DNA of 63,989 nt, from the NCBI GenBank assembly GCA_902788555.1, contig CADAKQ010000012.1, positions 1 through 63,989 on the forward strand, in the 5' to 3' direction. This document shows, piece after piece, positions 1 to 8,494 of this stretch (the first letter of the stretch is position 1; every line of letters starts with the position of its first letter). The notes under the pieces were generated by a model. That model saw only the letters and a list, made by a program, of their open reading frames with translations, did no database searches and was not told the origin of the DNA. This stretch comes from an uncultured Lachnospiraceae bacterium (GTDB lineage Bacteria; Bacillota; Clostridia; Lachnospirales; Lachnospiraceae). The position numbers and the translations under genes are program-made.

Positions 1-227
1 AGAAAGTACGAGTGCGCTGATTTAACAAATTGCTGGTTAGTTGTAGCAGCCACCTGTTTTCTTTATCTGTCATATATAAGAATTTAAATTGCAATCCATC
101 TGTCAGGAGCTTTTATACCTGTCTTTCTACGACAAACCGGGATTTAATGAGTATGTGGATTGGATATTGTATTAAGCAGATTTTTTTGTTGCAATGGGTA
201 TAAGATAAAACTATAATAAAGTTATGC

Positions 228-248
228 GTTATAGCTTCAGGCTATAAT
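228..248 (+). promoter_or_regulatory. LysR-type palindrome GTTAT-N11-ATAAT
   Basis: An imperfect 21-bp palindrome whose inner arms are TTATAGC and GCTATAA around a 5-nt centre. It lies about 130 bp ahead of the probable LysR start at 380. LysR regulators typically bind interrupted palindromes with an 11-bp gap (T-N11-A), which this fits. The same GTTAT-N11-ATAAC pattern occurs upstream of cysK at 3874-3894. The rest of 1-379 shows no gene; 14-40 faintly resembles the right inner part of the palindromic element at 15927-16231. Confidence 0.45.
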
Positions 249-379
249 ACATGAAAGAAAAAACGAATTATTCAAGGATTATTTTCTATGATATATTAAG
301 CAAAGAAAATACGTTACATTTTATCATAGAGTTGTCCGATGGATACCGGTTTAAATTAATAAGAAATGAGGTAGAAGTT

Positions 380-1291
380 ATGACATTGGTACAATTAAAG
401 TATGCGATAACCGTTGCGGGAGAAAATTCATTAAATGATGCGGCAAAGAAGCTTTTCATATCACAGCCGAGCTTGTCGGCAGCGATACATTCGCTTGAGG
501 AAGAAATTGGAATCGAACTTTTTATAAGGTCCAAGACCGGCATCAAGGTGACTCCTGAAGGACTTGAATTTATCGGTTATGCGAGACAGGTTGTTGAACA
601 GTATGAGCTTTTGGATTCCAAGTATATTTCAAAGTCGGATGTGAAAAAGAAGTTTAGCGTATCTATGCAACACTACACATTTGCAGTAGAAACCTTTTTG
701 AAGCTGGTTGAGCAGTTTGGTCTTGATGAGTATGAGTTCGAGGTGAATGAAACCAAGACACATGAGATTCTTGAAAATGTAAGAAATTATAAGAGTGAAA
801 TCGGAGTGCTCTATCTCAATGACTTTAATCAGACAATTCTTATGAGACTCTTTGATGAATACGGACTTGAATTTCATGATTTGTTTGAGTGCAGCATATG
901 TGTTTATATGAGCAAGTCTAATCCACTTTCCCAAAAGAGACTTATTACTCTTGAGGATTTGGAGGATTATCCTTGTCTGGCATTTCAGCAGGGAGAACAC
1001 AATTCCTTCTATTATGCGGAGGAGGTTCTTAGTACATATAAATATAAGAGACTGATTCGTGCCAACGATAGGGCGACGATGCTCAATCTTATGGTGGGCT
1101 TAAACGGCTATACGCTTTGTTCGGGCATCATCTGCGAGGAGTTAAATGGCGAAAATTACTGTGCGGTTAAGCTTAAGTCGGATGAGAAGATGAGGATAGG
1201 GTATATAACAAGAAAAAATGCAACCATAAGTGAGATTGGCAGGAAATATATTGAGGAATTAGCCAAGTACAAGAATAAGGTAATGAAATAG
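380..1291 (+). CDS. LysR-family transcriptional regulator (first of two paralogues)
   Basis: A 303-residue DNA-binding regulator. The N-terminal winged helix-turn-helix (about residues 1-60, beginning MTLVQLKYAITVA and containing FISQPSLSAAIHSLEEEIG) is typical of LysR, followed by a periplasmic-binding-fold effector domain. An in-frame ATG exists at 251, but the ATG at 380 follows a GAGGTAG-type ribosome site and gives exactly the length and N-terminus of the paralogue at 20461-21372, so 380 is chosen. LysR proteins usually control the adjacent operon in response to a small co-inducer; the downstream sulfur genes make a sulfur metabolite likely (inference). A palindrome at 228-248 may be its own operator. 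Confidence 0.9.
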   Translation: MTLVQLKYAITVAGENSLNDAAKKLFISQPSLSAAIHSLEEEIGIELFIRSKTGIKVTPEGLEFIGYARQVVEQYELLDSKYISKSDVKKKFSVSMQHYTFAVETFLKLVEQFGLDEYEFEVNETKTHEILENVRNYKSEIGVLYLNDFNQTILMRLFDEYGLEFHDLFECSICVYMSKSNPLSQKRLITLEDLEDYPCLAFQQGEHNSFYYAEEVLSTYKYKRLIRANDRATMLNLMVGLNGYTLCSGIICEELNGENYCAVKLKSDEKMRIGYITRKNATISEIGRKYIEELAKYKNKVMK

Positions 1292-1397
1292 TGTGGCTGA
1301 CATACAAGGATAAAGAAAGGCACTGGAAGACATAAAAATATGTTGGAGCAGTAAAATAATAAAGTGAGTTAATAATGATTTATTCAGGAGGTAAAAA

Positions 1398-2558
1398 ATG
1401 GGTAGGAGCATAAATACTAAGTGTCTTCACTTGGAGGAGGACGAGGGCTTATTTGAAAATTACGGAGCGATTAGCTTTCCCATATATCAGACAGCAACTT
1501 ATGCTCATCCGGGTGTGGGAAGAAGCACCGGATATGACTATAGCAGGCTTCAGAATCCGACTAAAAATCATCTGGAGAAGGTGGTTGCGGCATTGGAAAA
1601 CGGAACTGATGCAGTTGCGCTTTCATCAGGCATGGCGGCTATAGCTCTCATGATGGAGCTTTTTAAACCCGGGGATCACATCATTATTGACTCGGATCTT
1701 TATGGCGGAAGCATAAGACTTTTTGATAACATTTCCGTCAAAAACGGTATCAGTATAACAAGGATAGACTGTTATAAGGATGATATTGAAAGCTATATAA
1801 ATGAACATACCAAAGCAATTTATATAGAAACTCCAACAAACCCGATGATGAATGTCACTGATATAGAAAAAACAGCAAAAATTGCAAAAGCACATAATGT
1901 ACTTCTTGTAGTGGATAATACATTTTTAACCCCGTATCTCCAAAATCCACTCGATTTCGGTGCAGATATCGTTTTACACAGCGGTACAAAATATCTTGGA
2001 GGACACAATGACACGTTGGCAGGATTTATAGTTACCAAGGATGAGGAGATTGGCGAGAGATTTAAGTTTTTGCTAAAGACTATCGGATGCGGTATAGCGC
2101 CTTTCGATGCGTGGCTTATTTTAAGAGGTATTAAAACTTTGGGTATACGTATGGAACGTGCCGAGAAAAATGCCAAAGCTTTGGCAGAATGGATGCTTAA
2201 CGAGGAAAGTATAACAAAGGTCATTTATCCGGGACTTAAGGAGCATCCGGGATATGAGATAATGAAAAAGCAAAGCAGAGGCTTTGGCGCAATGATAACT
2301 TTTCAGGTTGAGAGCAAGGAATTTGCACTTTCCATACTCGAAAAGGTCAGGATGATAAAGTATGCGGAGAGTCTGGGTGGTGTTGAGACGCTTATTACCT
2401 ATCCGACAACCCAAACACATGCGGATGTACCTAAGGAGATAAGAGAGAAAAACGGTATAACTGAAGCTACTTTAAGACTTTCAGTCGGTATAGAGGATGT
2501 GGAGGATTTAATCAGTGAGCTTTATGCTGTGTTTGAAGATATTAAAAATGAAAGGTAA
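1398..2558 (+). CDS. Trans-sulfuration PLP enzyme (cystathionine gamma-synthase / gamma-lyase / methionine gamma-lyase family)
   Basis: A 386-residue cytosolic PLP enzyme of the Cys/Met metabolism family. The PLP lysine lies in SGTKYLGGHND (about residue 200), with SSGMAAI, ETPTNPMM and DNTFLTPYLQNP also matching the family. The length suits cystathionine gamma-synthase, gamma- or beta-lyase, or methionine gamma-lyase; O-acetylhomoserine sulfhydrylases are usually near 430 residues. Substrate cannot be decided from sequence. It follows the LysR gene by 106 bp, has an AGGAGG site, and is followed by a C-S lyase and cysteine synthase, so it probably moves sulfur between homocysteine, cystathionine, methionine and H2S. 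Confidence 0.88.
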   Translation: MGRSINTKCLHLEEDEGLFENYGAISFPIYQTATYAHPGVGRSTGYDYSRLQNPTKNHLEKVVAALENGTDAVALSSGMAAIALMMELFKPGDHIIIDSDLYGGSIRLFDNISVKNGISITRIDCYKDDIESYINEHTKAIYIETPTNPMMNVTDIEKTAKIAKAHNVLLVVDNTFLTPYLQNPLDFGADIVLHSGTKYLGGHNDTLAGFIVTKDEEIGERFKFLLKTIGCGIAPFDAWLILRGIKTLGIRMERAEKNAKALAEWMLNEESITKVIYPGLKEHPGYEIMKKQSRGFGAMITFQVESKEFALSILEKVRMIKYAESLGGVETLITYPTTQTHADVPKEIREKNGITEATLRLSVGIEDVEDLISELYAVFEDIKNER

Positions 2559-2637
2559 AACAATTTGCTGATTATATGCCTTATATTAGAATAAAAAGAT
2601 ATATGTGACAGTAAGGATTTAATTACGGAGGAGAGAT

Positions 2638-3816
2638 ATGTCTGAAAGAAATCTTGATTTTGATAAAGTATACAATAGGAAAAATACCAAGTCCCTAAAA
2701 TATGATTTTGCTAAGATAAGAAATAAGCCTGAAGATGTGCTGCCGCTTTGGGTGGCAGATATGGATTTTAAGGTTTCAAGCTATGTTGAGGATGCTTTGG
2801 TTGAACTTGCAAAGCATGGAATATTTGGATACAGCGAGGTTGAAACACCATACTTTGAGGCTATAAAGGGCTGGATGAAAAAAAGACATAATTGGGAACC
2901 GAATGAGAGGTGGCTTATTAAAACACCGGGAATAGTATTTGCTCTTGCAATGGCTGTCAAGGCATATACAGATAAGGACGATGGAGTTTTAATTATGCCG
3001 CCTGTTTATTATCCGTTTTTTGAAGTTATAGAGGATAACGAAAGAAGGGTAGTAAGCAATGAGCTTATAATGGGCGAGGATAACAGGTATCATATAGATT
3101 TCCTTGATTTTGAGGAAAAAATTATCAGTGAAAATGTAAAGCTTTTCCTGCTTTGTAATCCACACAATCCGGGAGGCAGAGTATGGACTGGGGAGGAGCT
3201 TTTGCGGCTTGGAGATATCTGCCTTAAGCATAACGTGATTGTTGTAAGTGATGAGATTCATCAGGACTTCGTATTTGGCGGGGCTAAGCATACTGTGTTT
3301 GCGGATATCAAAGAGGAATTTTTGGGTATAACCGTAACCTGTACTTCGCCGACTAAAACCTTTAATCTTGCGGGAACTCAGATTTCCAATATATTTATAG
3401 CTGATGATAAATTAAGGCATGCTTTTAAGAAACAGGTAGATGCTGCCGGCTACAGTCAGTGCAATGTGATGGGTCTTGTAGCGGGAGAAGCAGCATATCT
3501 TTATGGTGAGGAATGGTTTGAGGCTGCCAAGGCATATATATGGGAAAATATAAAATTTATACAGGATTATATTGATAATAATCTGAAGGGTGTAAGCATG
3601 ACCAACCAGGAGGGCACTTATCTGGTCTGGCTTAATTTTAAGGGTACGGGTATTCCGGCAGATGAAATTGACAGAAGGATTTTATATGAGGCAAAGCTAT
3701 GGCTTGATTCCGGTGCTATATTTGGCAAGGCGGGAGAGGGCTATCAGAGAATAAATGCAGCGTGTCCGAGAAGCATTTTAGAGGAGGCGCTTGACAGGAT
3801 AAGGAGGGTGATTTAG
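2638..3816 (+). CDS. MalY/PatB-type aminotransferase-fold cystathionine beta-lyase (first copy)
   Basis: A 392-residue fold-type I PLP enzyme. It starts with the MalY-like N-terminus (YDFAKIRNKPEDVLPLWVADMDF), has NPHNPGGRVWT, VVSDEIHQDF, and the PLP lysine in TSPTKTFNLAGTQ (about residue 239). MalY/PatB enzymes cleave the C-S bond of cystathionine, cysteine conjugates and related S-substituted cysteines, releasing a thiol, pyruvate and ammonia. A GGAGGAG site precedes the ATG. A second copy is at 22886-24064, so C-S cleavage brackets the nitrogenase-like cluster. Exact substrate not determinable. Confidence 0.9.
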   Translation: MSERNLDFDKVYNRKNTKSLKYDFAKIRNKPEDVLPLWVADMDFKVSSYVEDALVELAKHGIFGYSEVETPYFEAIKGWMKKRHNWEPNERWLIKTPGIVFALAMAVKAYTDKDDGVLIMPPVYYPFFEVIEDNERRVVSNELIMGEDNRYHIDFLDFEEKIISENVKLFLLCNPHNPGGRVWTGEELLRLGDICLKHNVIVVSDEIHQDFVFGGAKHTVFADIKEEFLGITVTCTSPTKTFNLAGTQISNIFIADDKLRHAFKKQVDAAGYSQCNVMGLVAGEAAYLYGEEWFEAAKAYIWENIKFIQDYIDNNLKGVSMTNQEGTYLVWLNFKGTGIPADEIDRRILYEAKLWLDSGAIFGKAGEGYQRINAACPRSILEEALDRIRRVI

Positions 3817-3873
3817 AGAAATTTGTTTATTTAAAGCCTTGGATAACATGTAGAAAAAATGATTTATTATCCG

Positions 3874-3894
3874 GTTATAAGTTTAACTTATAAC
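3874..3894 (+). promoter_or_regulatory. Perfect 21-bp palindrome GTTAT-N11-ATAAC upstream of cysK
   Basis: The two 10-nt arms (GTTATAAGTT and its complement) flank one central T, giving a perfect palindrome. It sits 32 bp upstream of a strong promoter -35 and has the T-N11-A geometry of LysR sites. It matches the element at 228-248 before the LysR gene. Likely operator for one of the two LysR paralogues (inference). Confidence 0.55.
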
Positions 3895-3925
3895 AAGCTA
3901 GAAAATTAAGCAATAGCGCAGAGTA

Positions 3926-3954
3926 TTGACAAAATAATACAATAGGAATACAAT
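3926..3954 (+). promoter_or_regulatory. Sigma-A promoter of cysK with an embedded ATAGGAAT box
   Basis: TTGACA at 3926-3931 and TACAAT at 3949-3954 are separated by 17 bp, a near-consensus vegetative promoter. Within the spacer, 3942-3949 reads ATAGGAAT, which resembles the conserved core (ATNGGAAT) I recall for Bacillus CymR sites. A CymR-like Rrf2 regulator is encoded at 11954-12376, so cysteine-responsive repression of this promoter is plausible. The box overlap with the spacer would suit a repressor. Confidence 0.6.
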
Positions 3955-3997
3955 AAATACATAGTAATCCTACTAAGAAAGTAGGAAATGTCTATAC

Positions 3998-4078
3998 GAT
4001 GCTTTTGAAAAAATATGTTGTAAAAAACGATGCTTTTGAAAAAATTAAAAAATCTAAAAACAGATGCTTTTGAAAAAA
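3998..4078 (+). repeat. Three direct copies of GATGCTTTTGAAAAAA in the cysK leader
   Basis: Identical 16-mers begin at 3998, 4029 and 4063 (spacing 31 and 34 bp, near three helical turns) in the untranslated leader between the promoter and the cysK ribosome site. They are on the same strand and separated by A/T-rich DNA. They could be protein or RNA-binding sites, or slippage duplications. Confidence 0.8.
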
Positions 4079-4109
4079 TAATTTTGGTAAATGAAAGGGG
4101 AAATAATTT

Positions 4110-5048
4110 ATGAGTAAGATCAAGGAAAGTGCATTAGAGTTAATAGGAGGAACTCCTATACTTAAGTTAAACGGATATTCTAAAAAACAGGGAATAACCG
4201 GTGCAACTATTTTAGCAAAGCTGGAATATCTTAATCCGGCAGGTTCAGTTAAGGATAGAATTGCATTGGCTATGATAGAAGAAGCAGAAAAAAGCGGAGA
4301 GCTTAAGCCGGGGGCTACCATTATCGAGCCTACTAGCGGAAACACAGGTATAGGTTTAGCAGCAGTTGCAGCTGCCAAGGGCTATAAGGCGGTTCTTACT
4401 CTTCCTGACACTATGAGTGTTGAGAGAAGAAACCTGCTTAAGGCTTACGGTGCCGAGTTAGTACTTACTGAGGGTGCTAAGGGTATGAAGGGCGCTATAG
4501 CTAAGGCTGAGGAGTTAAAGGAAAGCACTCCGGGTGCTATCATCCTTGGACAGTTTGTAAATCCTGCTAACCCTGCAATTCATAAGGCTACTACAGGTCC
4601 TGAAATCTGGGAGCAGACTGACGGAAATGTAGATATCTTTGTAGCAGGTGTAGGTACCGGTGGAACAATCACAGGTGTGGGCGAGTATCTTAAGGAGCAG
4701 AATCCTGACGTTAAGGTAGTTGCTGTTGAGCCTGCAGGAAGTCCTGTGCTTTCAACAGGTACACCGGGTGCACATAAGATTCAGGGTATAGGTGCCGGAT
4801 TTGTGCCGGATGTACTTAATACCAAGGTGTATGATGAAGTAATTACAATTGAAAATGAAGATGCATTTGCAGAGGGTAAGGCATTTGCAGTTAGTGAGGG
4901 TATCCTTGTGGGTATCTCCTCAGGTGCTGCCTTAAAGGCTGCTGCTATACTTGCAGCAAGACCTGAAAATACCGGAAAAACTATAGTTGCATTGCTTCCT
5001 GATTCAGGTGACCGTTACTTATCAACACCACTTTTTAACAACAACTAA
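4110..5048 (+). CDS. cysK: Cysteine synthase (O-acetylserine sulfhydrylase)
   Basis: A 312-residue PLP enzyme making cysteine from O-acetylserine and sulfide. The PLP lysine is in [12 protein letters not shown] (about residue 47), the substrate loop is TSGNTGIG, the phosphate loop is GTGGTITG, and the sulfide-site motif [10 protein letters not shown] is intact, all as in CysK. GGGGAAA precedes ATG 4110. It has its own promoter and a long leader with three 16-bp repeats, suggesting dedicated control. A hairpin and a tRNA-Cys gene follow immediately, then the nif-like genes. Confidence 0.95.
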   Translation: MSKIKESALELIGGTPILKLNGYSKKQGITGATILAKLEYLNPAGSVKDRIALAMIEEAEKSGELKPGATIIEPTSGNTGIGLAAVAAAKGYKAVLTLPDTMSVERRNLLKAYGAELVLTEGAKGMKGAIAKAEELKESTPGAIILGQFVNPANPAIHKATTGPEIWEQTDGNVDIFVAGVGTGGTITGVGEYLKEQNPDVKVVAVEPAGSPVLSTGTPGAHKIQGIGAGFVPDVLNTKVYDEVITIENEDAFAEGKAFAVSEGILVGISSGAALKAAAILAARPENTGKTIVALLPDSGDRYLSTPLFNNN

Positions 5049-5079
5049 GAGTAACCAAACTAAGTATTCATAAAACAGG

Positions 5080-5114
5080 ATGCCAGAGGTTAAAGCCTCT
5101 GGCATTTCCTTTAA
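5080..5114 (+). terminator. Hairpin after cysK
   Basis: A perfect 10-bp stem (ATGCCAGAGG with CCTCTGGCAT) around a 5-nt loop, followed by a T-rich but interrupted tail. It could be a terminator or a processing hairpin that separates the cysK mRNA from the tRNA that starts 10 nt further on. Confidence 0.6.
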
Positions 5115-5123
5115 AGATTTTAA

Positions 5124-5193
5124 GGCGCCATGGCCGCTGGTAGGGCATAAGCTTGCAAAGCTGAAGTTGGCGGTTCGAATCCGTCTGGTGCCG
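5124..5193 (+). tRNA. tRNA-Cys(GCA), non-canonical
   Basis: A 70-nt cloverleaf: acceptor GGCGCCA pairs with TGGTGCC (one G-T), anticodon loop TTGCAAA gives anticodon GCA at 5155-5157, variable loop AGTT, T arm GGCGG/TTCGAAT/CCGTC. Several departures from normal tRNA-Cys are visible. The discriminator base is G (5193), where bacterial tRNA-Cys normally has U73. The anticodon stem has an A-G mismatch at 28-42. The D arm is one nucleotide short and lacks the near-universal A14. CCA is not encoded. It lies between cysK and nifB in the same orientation with no obvious promoter of its own. It may be a specialised or decaying tRNA-Cys. Confidence 0.85.
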
Positions 5194-5220
5194 TTTATAA
5201 AAAAGAAAGCAGGTGAGGTT

Positions 5221-6093
5221 ATGAGCAATACCTACAAGGATTTGCAAAATTCACATCCTTGTTTTGGAGGACATAAGAATAATGTTGGAAGAATTCATCT
5301 TCCTGTCAGTCCGGGTTGTAATATAGCCTGTACATTTTGTGATAGACAGATAAATGATGTGGAAGAACGGCCGGGTGTTACCTCAAAGGTGCTTAAGCCT
5401 AAAGAGAGTCTGGATATTTTAAAGAAGGCACTTGCCCTTTGTCCGGAGATTACGGTTGCGGGTATAGCAGGACCGGGAGATACTCTTGCAACAGACAATG
5501 CACTTGAAACCTTTAAGCTGATTAAGGAAGAATTTCCGGAGCTTATAAAGTGCATGAGTACAAACGGGCTTTTGTTATATGAGAGGGCAGATGACATACT
5601 TGAGGTTGGTATAGATTCCCTTACGGTAACTGTAAATGCGGTTGATCCGAAGATAGAAGCAAAGCTTAATAAATACATCATATATCAAGGCAAGGTGATA
5701 GAGGGTGTAGAGGGAGCAAAGATTCTGATTGAAAACCAGCTTAAGGGAATTAAAAAGCTTGCAGATGCAGGGATGACAATTAAGATTAATACAGTACTTG
5801 TTCCGGATATAAATGGTGACCATATAGAAGAGATAGCGAGAACGGTTGCAGAGGCGGGAGCAAGCATTTATAACATAATTCCTCTTATACCTCAGGCAGA
5901 ACTTAAAAATGAAAGAGCTCCTGTTTGTAGGGAAATTGATGAAGCGAGAACAAAAGCGTCCAAATATATAGATGTATTCAGACATTGTCAGCACTGTCGT
6001 GCCGATGCGGTGGGAGTACCCGGAAAGTCCGAATTCGGCGACCGGATATATCAAAGAAGAATAGCTGTAAAGGAAACATTTTCACATGGATAA
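5221..6093 (+). CDS. nifB: NifB-family radical SAM protein (nitrogenase cofactor core synthesis)
   Basis: A 290-residue radical SAM enzyme. NifB fuses [4Fe-4S] clusters with a carbide to make the 8Fe core (NifB-co) used by nitrogenases. The NifB signature HPCF (Cys14), RIHLPVSPGCN and the SAM-cluster cysteines Cys33, Cys37 and Cys40 (CNIACTFC) are present, and the C-terminal CQHCRADAVG matches the conserved NifB end of this domain. No fused NifX domain; a separate NifX-like gene overlaps its end by 8 bp. A longer frame runs upstream to 5080, but it crosses the tRNA gene; ATG 5221 has GGTGAGG just upstream. Presence of NifB implies that the downstream D/K proteins carry a complex Fe-S cofactor. 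Confidence 0.92.
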   Translation: MSNTYKDLQNSHPCFGGHKNNVGRIHLPVSPGCNIACTFCDRQINDVEERPGVTSKVLKPKESLDILKKALALCPEITVAGIAGPGDTLATDNALETFKLIKEEFPELIKCMSTNGLLLYERADDILEVGIDSLTVTVNAVDPKIEAKLNKYIIYQGKVIEGVEGAKILIENQLKGIKKLADAGMTIKINTVLVPDINGDHIEEIARTVAEAGASIYNIIPLIPQAELKNERAPVCREIDEARTKASKYIDVFRHCQHCRADAVGVPGKSEFGDRIYQRRIAVKETFSHG

Positions 6094-6445
6094 ATATAAA
6101 TATCTTGTAGCGGTTGCATCCTCCGACGAAATAGTTGTTAATACGCATTTCGGAAAAGCGGATACATTTCTTATATATGGGATTTTAGAAGATAACAGCT
6201 TTGAGTACATAGAAAGAAGAGCTCTTAAGCCGGTATGTGAGGGTGGCGACCATGATGAAGGAAGGCTTATCGAAAATGCACAAAGCCTGAAGGATTGTGC
6301 ATATGTATTGGTGAGCCGGATAGGCCCAAGGGCGGTAAATATACTTGAAGCAAACGGTATAACAGCGATGGAGATACCGGATATCATAGATAACGCATTA
6401 AATAAGATTATTTCATATGATGAAATTCAAAGGTTATTTGATTAA
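6086..6445 (+). CDS. NifX/NafY-type dinitrogenase cofactor-binding protein
   Basis: A 119-residue protein of the NifX/NifB-C-terminal/NafY fold, which binds and carries Fe-S cofactor intermediates. It opens with KYLVAVASSDEIVVNTHFGKADTFLIY, the usual start of this domain, and ends in the conserved LE-NGI-AME-PD strand. The start overlaps the nifB stop, indicating translational coupling. It may substitute for the NifX domain that is fused to NifB in many bacteria. Confidence 0.88.
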   Translation: MDKYKYLVAVASSDEIVVNTHFGKADTFLIYGILEDNSFEYIERRALKPVCEGGDHDEGRLIENAQSLKDCAYVLVSRIGPRAVNILEANGITAMEIPDIIDNALNKIISYDEIQRLFD

Positions 6446-6485
6446 ATTTTATTTTAAAAGATTGCTTTAACAAACGGATGGATGA

Positions 6486-7391
<906 letters not shown>

Positions 7392-7424
7392 AAATTTATA
7401 GTGATAAGGAGAAGGAGAATAAAA

Positions 7425-8414
7425 ATGGCAAAGGTTTATGAATCAATTACGGAGCTTGTTGGAAGAACACCGCTTTTGGAGGTTGTAAATTATGAAAAGG
7501 AGCATGGCTTAGAGGCTAAGCTCTTGGTGAAGCTTGAGTACTACAATCCTAATCAGAGTGTAAAGGACAGAATTGCACTTTCGATGATAGAGGAGGCGGA
7601 AAAGAGTGGGAAGTTAAAACCCGGATATACAATAATTGAGGCTACCAGCGGAAATACCGGAATAGGTCTTGCAGCAATTGCTGCAGCAAAGGGATATAAA
7701 TTCAGAGTTTATATACAGGATAATGTAAGTAAGGAAAGATTTCAGGTGCTTAAGGCATTTGGTGCAGAGGTAATAAAGCTTAGCGAGAACCCTGTTGTTA
7801 TGGAGGTTCTGGAAAGTACAGGTGGAGACTTTGTCGCAGCTGTAAAGAAGCTTAAGGAGGTTATTCTTGCGGAGGAAACGGATGTATTTTTCACTGACCA
7901 GCTTACCAATCCTGCAAATCCGGGAGCTCATGAGGCGACCACAGGACCGGAGATATGGGAGGATACGGATGGTAAGGTTGATATCCTTGTAGCAAATGTA
8001 GGAACAGGCGGTACGGTTTCCGGAACAGGAAAGTATCTTAAGGCTAAAAACCCTGATATAAAGGTGGTTGCAATTCAGCCGGGACCAAAGTCGCTTCCAA
8101 GCGAAGAGGATCCGAATCCTGAGGACATAACCGGAGTTCATCCGTTTGACGGAATACCAAGTGAGAGAATTCCAAAGACCATGGATGTCAATATATATGA
8201 TGAGAAGTTTGAGGTAGAAACCTATGAGGCTTATCAGGCAGCCAGAGAGGTAGCAAAGTCAGACGGAATTCTTATAGGTACTTCCTCAGGAGCGGCTATA
8301 TATGCAGCAACACAGATTGCTAAGAGACCGGAAAATAAGGGAAAGACCATAGTTGCTATCTTACCTGATACGGGACTCAGATATCTTACAACAAATCTTT
8401 TTAATGTTGAATAA
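7425..8414 (+). CDS. Divergent cysteine-synthase-family PLP enzyme inside the nif-like cluster
   Basis: A 329-residue fold-type II PLP enzyme related to CysK: PLP lysine in [20 protein letters not shown] loop, GTGGTVSGTG phosphate loop, SSGAA near the C-terminus. ATG 7425 follows AAGGAGAAGGAG, so the upstream in-frame extension is rejected. Compared with cysK at 4110-5048 it lacks the GIGAGFVP sulfide-site motif, which here reads GIPSERIP after a charged insert, and has an added segment near residue 120. This suggests a different acceptor or thiol. Its place between nifH and the first D gene argues that its substrate or product belongs to the reductase. Confidence 0.85.
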   Translation: MAKVYESITELVGRTPLLEVVNYEKEHGLEAKLLVKLEYYNPNQSVKDRIALSMIEEAEKSGKLKPGYTIIEATSGNTGIGLAAIAAAKGYKFRVYIQDNVSKERFQVLKAFGAEVIKLSENPVVMEVLESTGGDFVAAVKKLKEVILAEETDVFFTDQLTNPANPGAHEATTGPEIWEDTDGKVDILVANVGTGGTVSGTGKYLKAKNPDIKVVAIQPGPKSLPSEEDPNPEDITGVHPFDGIPSERIPKTMDVNIYDEKFEVETYEAYQAAREVAKSDGILIGTSSGAAIYAATQIAKRPENKGKTIVAILPDTGLRYLTTNLFNVE

Positions 8415-8494
8415 GAACCGGAATTATAGAGTTCCAAATCAATTTGATACATGATAACAGTTTTATAATATGAATATTTTAGGAGGCTTTATAG

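Noticed and set aside
5080-5220. Longer reading frame giving NifB a 47-residue N-terminal extension
   Set aside because: It runs through the terminator hairpin and the tRNA-Cys; ATG 5221 has a ribosome site and gives the normal NifB start.
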